From JAVVHE01 sp038238915 (GTDB lineage Bacteria > Pseudomonadota > Alphaproteobacteria > Sphingomonadales > Sphingomonadaceae), in assembly GCA_038238915.1 (NCBI GenBank), contig JBBSFH010000018.1:1-63105 (forward strand): DNA of 63,105 nucleotides. The letters are read 5' to 3'. The notes under the pieces are model-generated. The model was given only the letters and a program-made list of their open reading frames with translations. It did no database searches and was not told the DNA's origin. Positions within the stretch are counted from its first letter, which is position 1, and each line of letters begins with the position of its first letter. A program made the translations under genes and the position numbers. Of the stretch, positions 34,918 to 42,201 are shown one piece after another.

Positions 34918-36738
34918 CTAAAGCCCCCCGGCAGCGAGCATGGCGGACGCGCCACGCTCGGCATTGTCTGCGCCTGCACGCATGAAGGCGAACAGTTCGC
35001 GGCCGGTGCCGGTGTGATCGGCCGGGGTCGCGGCGGGTTCGCGCGCGGCGAATTCGGCCGCATCAACCTTCAGGGTCAGTTCGCCGGTGTGTGCGCAGAC
35101 GCGAACCATGTCGCCATCGCGCACCCGGGCGATGGGGCCATCGCACAGTGCCTCGGGATGGACATGGATCGCAGCGGGCACCTTGCCCGATGCCCCCGAC
35201 ATGCGGCCATCGGTGACCAGCGCGACCTGGAAGCCGCGGTCCTGCAGCACGCCGAGCGGCGGCGTGAGCTTGTGGAGTTCGGGCATGCCATTGGCGCGCG
35301 GGCCCTGGAAGCGGACGACCACCACGACGTCACGTTCGAGTTCGCCCGCCTTGAAGGCGGCGATAACCTCGTTCTGGTCCGAAAACACGCGCGCCCGGGC
35401 TTCGATGGTGAAGCGTTCGGCGGCCACCGAGCTGGTCTTGATGACCGCGCGGCCGAGATTGCCCTGCAACAGCCGCAGGCCGCCATCGGGCTGGAAGGGG
35501 ACGCTGGCGGGGCGCAGGATGGTATCGTTGAGCGAGAGGGGTGTTTCGTCCCACGCGAGGCGGTCTTCGACGAGGCGCGGCGTAGTGGCGTGGGGACGGA
35601 GCGTATCCGCCCAGATCGTCGGAATATCGTGCAGCAGGCCCGCATCGAGCAGCGTATGGATGACGAAGCCCATGCCGCCCGCCGCGTGGAAATCGTTCAC
35701 GTCGGCCGAGCCGCTGGGATAAATGTGCGCGATCAGAGGGACCGCGTGGCTGAGCTGATCGATGTCCGCCCAGTCGATCGCAATCCCGGCGGCGCGCGCG
35801 ATGGCGGGGATGTGGATCGCGTGGTTGGTCGAACCGCCGGTAGCGAGCAGCCCGACGGTGGCGTTGTCGATCGCGCGCTCGTCGATCAACCGGCCTAGCG
35901 GCCGGTAGTCCGGCCCGTCCCAGCCGATGGCCGCGAGGCGGTGGACTGCAGAGCGGGTGAGTTCCTGGCGCAGCTTCGTGCCGGGATTGACGAAGGCGGC
36001 GCCGGGGACGTGCAGCCCCATCACCTCCATCATCATCTGGTTCGAGTTGGCGGTGCCATAGAAGGTGCAGGTGCCTGCAGAATGATAGCTGGCGGATTCG
36101 GCTTCGAGCAGTTCGGCACGACCGACTTTCCCCTCAGCGTACAGTTGCCGGACGCGCTGCTTTTCCTTGTTGGCGAGGCCCGATGGCATGGGGCCTGCGG
36201 GGATCAGCACGGTGGGGAGATGGCCGAAGCGCAGCGCACCGATCAGCAGGCCGGGTACAATCTTGTCGCAAATGCCGAGCAGCGCGGCGCCCTCGAACAT
36301 GCCGTGGCTGAGCGCGATTGCCGTGCTCATGGCGATCGTATCGCGGCTGAACAGCGATAGCTCCATGCCGCGCTGGCCTTGCGTGACGCCGTCACACATC
36401 GCCGGAACGCCGCCCGCGACCTGGGCTGTGGCACCGACCTCGCGCGCGAAGACCTTCATCTGTTCGGGGTAGCGATAATAGGGCGCGTGCGCGCTCAGCA
36501 TATCGTTGTAGGCGGTAACGATGCCGATGTTCATCGCGCCGCTGTCGCGGATGGCGGACTTGTCCTCGGCGCTCGCTGCAAAGCCGTGGGCTAGGTTCCC
36601 GCAGCCGAGGTTCGAACGATCGACGCCGGTGTCGCGCTCGCGTGCGATCATGGCGAGATAGGCAGCGCGGCCTGGGCGACTGCGCTCGATGATCCGATCG
36701 GTGACGGCGGCAACGCGAGGATCGAGGTTCGCCATCAC
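34918..36738 (-). CDS. edd: Phosphogluconate dehydratase
   Basis: 606 aa, the usual Edd length. An IlvD/Edd-family [4Fe-4S] enzyme converting 6-phosphogluconate to KDPG. GGVPAMCDGVTQGQRGMELSLFSRD, GICDKIVPG with a cluster Cys, AGTCTFYGTANSNQMMMEVMGLHVPG, and TDGRMSGASGKVPAAIHV are the family signatures. Two Met codons (36738 and 36735) are possible; the gene overlaps the pgl stop by 4 bp or less. Confidence 0.96.
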   Translation of the reverse strand: MMANLDPRVAAVTDRIIERSRPGRAAYLAMIARERDTGVDRSNLGCGNLAHGFAASAEDKSAIRDSGAMNIGIVTAYNDMLSAHAPYYRYPEQMKVFAREVGATAQVAGGVPAMCDGVTQGQRGMELSLFSRDTIAMSTAIALSHGMFEGAALLGICDKIVPGLLIGALRFGHLPTVLIPAGPMPSGLANKEKQRVRQLYAEGKVGRAELLEAESASYHSAGTCTFYGTANSNQMMMEVMGLHVPGAAFVNPGTKLRQELTRSAVHRLAAIGWDGPDYRPLGRLIDERAIDNATVGLLATGGSTNHAIHIPAIARAAGIAIDWADIDQLSHAVPLIAHIYPSGSADVNDFHAAGGMGFVIHTLLDAGLLHDIPTIWADTLRPHATTPRLVEDRLAWDETPLSLNDTILRPASVPFQPDGGLRLLQGNLGRAVIKTSSVAAERFTIEARARVFSDQNEVIAAFKAGELERDVVVVVRFQGPRANGMPELHKLTPPLGVLQDRGFQVALVTDGRMSGASGKVPAAIHVHPEALCDGPIARVRDGDMVRVCAHTGELTLKVDAAEFAAREPAATPADHTGTGRELFAFMRAGADNAERGASAMLAAGGL

Positions 36739-37442
36739 GGGTGCCAGTGAATGTCGATCGGCGTCTCGCTATCAGCCAGCACGCGGCCGATCGGGTAGGC
36801 GCTCCCCTGCCCCTGTTCGAGCGCGGCTTCGAGGACTTCGCGCTTCATGGCACCGCTGATCACCATCATCAACGCAGCTGCCGAGAGGATCGTCGGCCGG
36901 GTGAGCGTGAGGCGCGGGACCGGCGCTTCAGGCGGCAACGGATCGGGCATCGTGCCGACGACACGCCGCGAAACGGGCGCATCCAGCGCGATTTTGAGAT
37001 CAGGGCCGGGAAAGATCGACGCGGTATGGCCGTCGGTTCCCATCCCCAGAATCGCGAGATCGGGCGGCCATGGCAGGTCCGCGATGGCGGCATCGGCGGT
37101 ACGGCCCGCCTGCTTGTAATCCGCCAGGTCCACCCCTTGGGCGAGGCGAACCACGCGCGCGTCGGTTTTGGCGAAGGCTTTGGCGATCATGCTCGCATTC
37201 GAGAGCGGGCTTTCTGGGGCGACAAGCCGCTCGTCGGTTGGAAGCAGCGTCACCTTGGACCAGTCGCGCTTAACCTTGGCCATCGCCGCGAATACGGGTG
37301 CGGGGGTGTTGCCGCCGGGCACGACGATCAGCGCAGCCCCACGCGCGCCAATCGCGCGTTCGATGATGAACTGGATATCGGACGAAACCGCCGCGCCCAT
37401 CTCCTCAGCCGTATCATAGTCCCACCATTCGGCTTCAATCAT
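36735..37442 (-). CDS. pgl: 6-phosphogluconolactonase
   Basis: 235 aa, DevB family. IVVPGGNTPAPVFAAM, VTLLPTDERLVAPESPLSNA and LGMGTDGHTASIFPG are the signatures (the last with the conserved His). It hydrolyses 6-phosphogluconolactone from Zwf. Its start overlaps zwf by 8 bp and its end overlaps edd, consistent with tight translational coupling. Confidence 0.95.
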   Translation of the reverse strand: MIEAEWWDYDTAEEMGAAVSSDIQFIIERAIGARGAALIVVPGGNTPAPVFAAMAKVKRDWSKVTLLPTDERLVAPESPLSNASMIAKAFAKTDARVVRLAQGVDLADYKQAGRTADAAIADLPWPPDLAILGMGTDGHTASIFPGPDLKIALDAPVSRRVVGTMPDPLPPEAPVPRLTLTRPTILSAAALMMVISGAMKREVLEAALEQGQGSAYPIGRVLADSETPIDIHWHP

Positions 37443-38883
37443 GCCAGCTCACTCCATCGCGTTCGGTGAGCGCGATGGCGGCCGACGGCCCCCAGCTTCC
37501 TGCACCATAGGGTTTGGGCGGGGTGGGCGCTGCCGCCCAGCCGCTGCGGATGTTATCGATCCAGGTCCACTGCGCCTCGACCTCGTCGCGGCGGACGAAC
37601 AGCGTCTGTTTGCCGTCGAGCAAATCAAGCAACAGGCGTTCATAGGCGATGCGGCGGCGCACATCGGCGAACGCGTTGGCGAGACCGATATCGAGCGGCA
37701 CCTCGCGCAAGCGCAGACCATCGCGATCGAGGCCGGGCTGTTTGGCCATCATCGTCATGCGGATATTCTCATCGGGCTGCAACCCGATGAGCAGCCGATT
37801 GGGCGCGAGGGGGGCATCGCCGAAGATCGAGTGGGGCACGCTGCGGAACTGCACGACGATCTCCGAGCGGCGTTCGGTCAGGCGCTTGCCGCTGCGCAGG
37901 TAGAAGGGCACGCCCTGCCAGCGCCAGTTATCGACGTGCGCCTTGATCGCAACGAACGTCTCGGTGTCGGACGTTTTGCCAAGCTCGTCGGTATAGCCCT
38001 TGACCGGCTGTCCGTGGATTGCACCGGCGGTATATTGGCCACGCACCGTAAACTGCGCGACATCCACGGCACCGATCGGCCTGAGCGAGCGGAGCACCTT
38101 CACCTTCTCGTCGCGCACCGAAGTGGGATCGAACTGCGCGGGCGGCTCCATCGCGACGAGCGCCAATAGCTGGAGCATGTGGTTCTGCACCATATCGCGC
38201 AGCGAACCCACGCCATCGAAATAATCCGTGCGCCCTTCGAGGCCGACGGTTTCCGATACGGTGATCTGGACATGTTCGATCCCGCGCGCGTTCCACAATG
38301 GTTCGAAGAGCGCATTGGCAAAGCGCAGAGCGAGCAGGTTCTGGACGGTTTCCTTGCCCAGATAATGATCGATGCGGAACGTGCGGTCTTCGGGATAGGC
38401 GGTGGCGACGGCATCGTTGATCGCCCGGCTCGACGCCAGATCATGGCCGAGCGGCTTTTCGAGCGCGAGGCGTACGCCGGGCCCCGCAAGGCCAGCGTGG
38501 GCAAGGCCGGTAATCGTGGGGCCAAAGAGGCTGGGCGCGGTGGAGAGGAAGATCGCCAGATGCTGCGGATCCTCGGCTGCCTCGGCGAGTGCGGTGAAGC
38601 CTTCGTGCTTGTTGGCATCGAGCGAAACATAGCTGAGCCGATCGAGGAAGCGCGCGACGGTCGCTTCGGGAAGCCGTTCGGAATCGAGCGCCTGCCCGAG
38701 CGCGTCGGCCGCAATTCCGCGATAGGCCTCGGTATCATGGCCGCTGCGCGCGGTGGCGACGATCTTGAGGCAGGGAGGCAGCAAACCGTCCGCATCCAGA
38801 CTGAAGAGCGAGGGCAGCAACATGCGGCGCGCCAGATCGCCGGTCGCGCCGAACAGGATGAGGTGGGTGCAGGGAACACTCAT
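37435..38883 (-). CDS. zwf: Glucose-6-phosphate dehydrogenase
   Basis: 482 aa. HLILFGATGDLARRMLLPSLF is the NADP-binding loop. LEKPLGHDLASS, the active site FRIDHYLGKETVQNLLALRFANALFEPLWN, and the C-terminal DNIRSGWAAA are all present. ATG 38883 (MSVPCTHL) overlaps the esterase stop as ATGA. First oxidative step of the Entner-Doudoroff route encoded here. Confidence 0.96.
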   Translation of the reverse strand: MSVPCTHLILFGATGDLARRMLLPSLFSLDADGLLPPCLKIVATARSGHDTEAYRGIAADALGQALDSERLPEATVARFLDRLSYVSLDANKHEGFTALAEAAEDPQHLAIFLSTAPSLFGPTITGLAHAGLAGPGVRLALEKPLGHDLASSRAINDAVATAYPEDRTFRIDHYLGKETVQNLLALRFANALFEPLWNARGIEHVQITVSETVGLEGRTDYFDGVGSLRDMVQNHMLQLLALVAMEPPAQFDPTSVRDEKVKVLRSLRPIGAVDVAQFTVRGQYTAGAIHGQPVKGYTDELGKTSDTETFVAIKAHVDNWRWQGVPFYLRSGKRLTERRSEIVVQFRSVPHSIFGDAPLAPNRLLIGLQPDENIRMTMMAKQPGLDRDGLRLREVPLDIGLANAFADVRRRIAYERLLLDLLDGKQTLFVRRDEVEAQWTWIDNIRSGWAAAPTPPKPYGAGSWGPSAAIALTERDGVSWHD

Positions 38884-39788
38884 GCGCCGCCGCCTAGCAG
38901 AAACGTCAGCGGATCGGCGATGCGCGCGCGCCACGATGGTTCGCTGTGAGACGCTCCCGGATAGGCGCGGCTCCTGAAATCGCGGTCCGCGCGCCAGCCG
39001 AGCCGTTCGAGCCCTGTATCGACGCGCTGTTCATACGGCGCGTAATTCGCATCAAGCGTCTGATCGCCGTGATCGAGCCACAGGCGGCGGCCGTGCGGCG
39101 CACCGAGGCGTTCGTCCAGATAGCCGATCAGTGCTGCGCTGACTTCGGGCGCGCGTTCGGGCTTGGGCTCCGAAAGCGGCCAGTGGGTCGATACGCATCC
39201 CGCGCGCGCGAAAGCCTGTGGGCGTTCGGCAACCGCCGCGAGCGAGATGAGGCCGCCCATGCTCGAACCCATGATCGTGGTCGGGCCGGGCGCGACCGGA
39301 TGGTTGGCGCGCAGGAACGGCAGCAGCCGATCCGCAAGGAACGCGAGATAAAGATCGGAGAGCGAACCGCCGCCACGCTCCGCGATGATCTGCGACCGCA
39401 GCACTGCGGGCAGGCGCGCAAGCATGCCCGTGGGTACATATTCGCGCCAGCGCAGCGGGGTGTTCCACACGCCCGCGACGATGGTGGGCGGTAACGTATC
39501 GGCGCCGACGAGGCGGCCGAGCGCTTCGGCTACTCCCCAGGTCTGACCCCCATAGGCGTTGGCAGGATCGAAAAGATTCTGCCCGTCGTGCATGAGAAGC
39601 AGCGGAAACGGGCCTTTGCCGGTTACGGCCTCGGGCGGAAGCCAGACATCGACATGGCGCGGCGGAAGACCCTCGGCCGCGACATCCGCATGGCGGACCA
39701 CCCGACCGGGCAGAGCGGCGCGCGCGGAGCGAACGGCGATCGGCGCGAGCGCTGCAGCCGCGAGCAAGGAGCGGCGCGCGAGGATCAC
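38880..39788 (-). CDS. Secreted esterase-family alpha/beta hydrolase
   Basis: 302 aa. A signal peptide with an RR pair (ILARRSLLAAAALAPIAVRSARA, residues 2-24; Tat is possible) precedes an esterase-D/enterochelin-esterase-like domain. The nucleophile elbow is TTIMGSSMGGLISL, the C-terminal His is in PGASHSEPSW, and PLLLMHDGQNLFDPANAYGG is family-typical. The start is a GTG at 39788. It overlaps zwf by 4 bp, so it is cotranscribed with the Entner-Doudoroff genes, an unusual position. It may release sugar from an ester or oligosaccharide; this is inferred. Confidence 0.88.
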   Translation of the reverse strand: MILARRSLLAAAALAPIAVRSARAALPGRVVRHADVAAEGLPPRHVDVWLPPEAVTGKGPFPLLLMHDGQNLFDPANAYGGQTWGVAEALGRLVGADTLPPTIVAGVWNTPLRWREYVPTGMLARLPAVLRSQIIAERGGGSLSDLYLAFLADRLLPFLRANHPVAPGPTTIMGSSMGGLISLAAVAERPQAFARAGCVSTHWPLSEPKPERAPEVSAALIGYLDERLGAPHGRRLWLDHGDQTLDANYAPYEQRVDTGLERLGWRADRDFRSRAYPGASHSEPSWRARIADPLTFLLGGGA

Positions 39789-39814
39789 GCGAGTGGGCAG
39801 AAGCGGATGGCCAT
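39785..39814 (-). CDS. Possible 9-residue leader peptide
   Basis: ATG 39814 has an AGGAG site at 39820-39824 with 5-nt spacing and encodes MAIRFCPLA before a TGA. That TGA overlaps the GTG start of the esterase gene (GTGA). The esterase GTG itself has no good ribosome site, so reading the leader may deliver ribosomes to the operon. No attenuator structure or regulatory codon run is visible. Tentative. Confidence 0.35.
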   Translation of the reverse strand: MAIRFCPLA

Positions 39815-39907
39815 GCGCGCTCCTAGCGCGTTAGAGGCGCACGCGCATAGGCGAGTATTCGTATGCGCCGCCCCGTTGCTTGTTGTCGGGGCCGAGGGCG
39901 AACGAGG

Positions 39908-40729
39908 TTAGCTGCGCGGGACGATCGGATCGAGCAGTTGGCCGCCAAGCGAATGGCTCATCGGCGTATCGATCCCGTAGACTTCGGGAAACTGGTGCGG
40001 AAGGTGCAGCGTGCCAAAGAGCCGATCGAGGATCGGCAAGGTCGAGGCGAAGTTGCGATCACGGTAAGCCCGGTCGTTGCTATGGTGCCAGTGGTGGAAG
40101 GCGGGCGTCGAGAGGACGGTCTCGAACCAGCCGAAGCGCCAGCGGACGTTCGCGTGGATGAAGAAGCTCCATACGATGCCGATCACTTGCGTGAAGATCA
40201 GCACCAGATTGACGAACAGATCCCTGGACGGGATTGTCGGCTGAAGAAGGCCGAGCGCATAGACGGGGACGAGCGCGAACATGCGGCTGAGGATCATGTC
40301 GATCGGATGCGCGCGGGTATTGGCCAGCCAATCGATATGTTCGGCGGCATGGTGCACGGCGTGGAAGCGCCACAGCAACGGGCTCACATGCATCCAGCGA
40401 TGGCCCCAGTAATAGCCGATCTCGCCGATCACGAACACCCCGAGCGCGCGCAGACCCATCGGCCAGCGCATCACGAAATCGTGCCAAGCGCTCGGCAGCA
40501 GCCGAGCGAAACCGACCGCGATCAGCGCGCCGCCAAAAGCGACCACCGCGTTCGGCAAGATGTTGTTCAGGAAATAATAGAACAGATCGCGCAGCAGCCC
40601 CTCGCGCCTTTGCCCCGCAGCGCGCAGCGTGAAATAGCGTTCGAGCGGCACGAACACCGCGCCCAGAATCGCCAGCCAGATCGCCAGATGGACGACTTGG
40701 TTGAGCATCGAGGCGGTATGCTGGCCCAT
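39908..40729 (-). CDS. Sterol desaturase / fatty acid hydroxylase family membrane protein
   Basis: 273 aa with four to five hydrophobic segments. The three di-iron histidine boxes are HRWMH, HAVHHAAEHIDW and, near residues 220-228, HHWHHSN, in the order of the family. It would hydroxylate or desaturate a lipid, carotenoid or hopanoid-like substrate at the membrane; carotenoid hydroxylation is possible in a sphingomonad. It is alone between the esterase-led operon and a PEP-CTERM gene. Confidence 0.88.
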   Translation of the reverse strand: MGQHTASMLNQVVHLAIWLAILGAVFVPLERYFTLRAAGQRREGLLRDLFYYFLNNILPNAVVAFGGALIAVGFARLLPSAWHDFVMRWPMGLRALGVFVIGEIGYYWGHRWMHVSPLLWRFHAVHHAAEHIDWLANTRAHPIDMILSRMFALVPVYALGLLQPTIPSRDLFVNLVLIFTQVIGIVWSFFIHANVRWRFGWFETVLSTPAFHHWHHSNDRAYRDRNFASTLPILDRLFGTLHLPHQFPEVYGIDTPMSHSLGGQLLDPIVPRS

Positions 40730-40761
40730 GCACGTCTTTCTGGTCAGGGATTACGGACACG

Positions 40762-40791
40762 AAAATGGGCGCCGCTGCTGCGGACGCCCAT
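40762..40791 (-). terminator. Rho-independent terminator of the minus-strand PEP-CTERM gene
   Basis: Read on the minus strand: ATGGGCG, a T bulge, CCGC, loop AGCA, GCGG, CGCCCAT, then TTTTC. It begins about 45 nt after the PEP-CTERM stop at 40837. Confidence 0.8.
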
Positions 40792-40836
40792 CGTTTCGTC
40801 AATTTGACGGAGGTGTGGCCCCGCCCAATAACGACG

Positions 40837-41553
40837 TTACTTGCGGCGACGAGCGACGGCGGCAAGGCCGAGGCCCAGACCCAACACCGCGATCGAACCG
40901 GCTTCCGGAACGGTCACGTCGGTGCCAGTCACGCCGTCGAGCAGCGAAAACGGCGGCTCGCCGTCGGGCGTACCGACCGCGAGGAACGAGAGAACGTCGT
41001 TCGCGGTCTGCGCGGTGAAAATGAACGTCTGGTTCGTCCAGCCGGTGAAGCCATGGTCGGCGTTCACGAGGGTCGGCGTGCTCTGGCAATCGGTGCCGAG
41101 GCAAACGGTCCACGCTTCCGTGGTCGCGCCGTCGAAAACATACTGCTGCGCACCGGCAAAATCGAAGGTGATAGCGTATTGATGGCCCGCCACCGTGGCG
41201 AGAGTCTGCGCGATCGCGCCCACGGTGAACGCGCCGTCAGCCGCGACGTAGTTGCCGCCGTGCGGGCTGGTGGCAGTCAGGCCATTGGCCGAACCGTTTG
41301 CGGGGCCCCAGAGCTGGAGGCAGCCATACTCACCATTGTTGCAGGCGGTATCGGCCGAACCGGCTGTAAAGAGCCAGTTGTAACCGCTGGTCGACCAGTT
41401 GGCGACCGTGTTCGAAGTATAACGGTCGCCGAATTCGCCCGACGTCCCCGTGGTGATTTCAAACCCACCGTTCTGAACGATGTTCGGGGCAGCGTTGGCG
41501 ACGGTAGCAAGAGCGAGGGCCGAGAGGCCGAGCGCGAGAGTGACAAAACGCAT
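40837..41553 (-). CDS. PEP-CTERM sorting domain protein
   Basis: 238 aa. Signal peptide about residues 1-21 (LALGLSALALATVANA). Next comes NIVQNGGFEITTG, typical of DUF642-like or carbohydrate-binding PEP-CTERM proteins, then a jelly-roll-like beta body rich in Gly/Thr/Asn with three or four Cys. The C-terminus has VPEAGSIAVLGLGLGLAAV and ARRRK. Surface or matrix protein processed by an exosortase encoded elsewhere. A sigma-54 promoter lies about 110 nt upstream. Confidence 0.9.
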   Translation of the reverse strand: MRFVTLALGLSALALATVANAAPNIVQNGGFEITTGTSGEFGDRYTSNTVANWSTSGYNWLFTAGSADTACNNGEYGCLQLWGPANGSANGLTATSPHGGNYVAADGAFTVGAIAQTLATVAGHQYAITFDFAGAQQYVFDGATTEAWTVCLGTDCQSTPTLVNADHGFTGWTNQTFIFTAQTANDVLSFLAVGTPDGEPPFSLLDGVTGTDVTVPEAGSIAVLGLGLGLAAVARRRK

Positions 41554-41664
41554 GTAAAAATCCTAGGTTAAGTAGTACAAGGCCGAGCGCAAGCTTGCGG
41601 AAGCTGCTGGTCGGCTTGCGCCCCCCCCTTTCACTCTCGAATGACTTTGCGCTCCCATCTTCAA

Positions 41665-41680
41665 AGCACAAATCGTGCCA
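41665..41680 (-). promoter_or_regulatory. Sigma-54 promoter of the minus-strand PEP-CTERM gene
   Basis: On the minus strand TGGCACGATTTGTGCT keeps the whole -24 box TGGCACG and the -12 GC at the required 10-nt spacing from GG; only one position of TTGC differs. Its -12 lies about 113 nt before the ATG at 41553, giving a leader of about 100 nt. Confidence 0.75.
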
Positions 41681-41821
41681 AGACGCTTAAGTGCTGAAAT
41701 TGCCGCAAAATGCACGGATTTCCGTTGCTTTATCGGACGTTACGCGAATATCTGTTCCGCGCGATCCATCGAAACAGCGTTAAAAGTGTCGGAATATCTT
41801 ACAGTTTAACTTTTGTGGCTG

Positions 41822-42145
41822 CTAGACAATTGCCGCTTCCAGCCATGCCTTGATGCGGCTCTTGGGCTCCGCACCAACTTTGGTCGCAGCAGGGGTTCCG
41901 TTGCGGAACAGGATCATCGTGGGAATGCCGCGCACCGCATAGCGGATGGGCGCATCGGGGTTTTCGTCGATGTTGAGCTTGGCGATGGTGACCTTCCCAC
42001 CGAGCTCGGCCGCGATCTCTTCGAGCGCGGGACCGATCTGCTTGCAGGGGCCGCACCATTCGGCCCAGAAATCGACGAGCACGGGGATATCGGACGCGAT
42101 CACATCATCGTGGAAGCTGGCGTCGGTAACGGCTTTGGTGGCCAT
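41822..42145 (-). CDS. trxA: Thioredoxin
   Basis: 107 aa, the standard Trx1 length. VDFWAEWCGPCKQIGPAL contains the WCGPC redox site near residue 30; the cis-Pro is in VRGIPTMILF, and the C-terminal helix is SRIKAWLEAAI. Cytoplasmic disulfide reductase. It lies downstream of addA, a conserved arrangement in alphaproteobacteria. Confidence 0.96.
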   Translation of the reverse strand: MATKAVTDASFHDDVIASDIPVLVDFWAEWCGPCKQIGPALEEIAAELGGKVTIAKLNIDENPDAPIRYAVRGIPTMILFRNGTPAATKVGAEPKSRIKAWLEAAIV

Positions 42146-42201
42146 GGGCCGGTCCTTTCAGTTTACGTTGCGATCGTTATCTGGTGTGTGCGCTGCGACG
42201 A

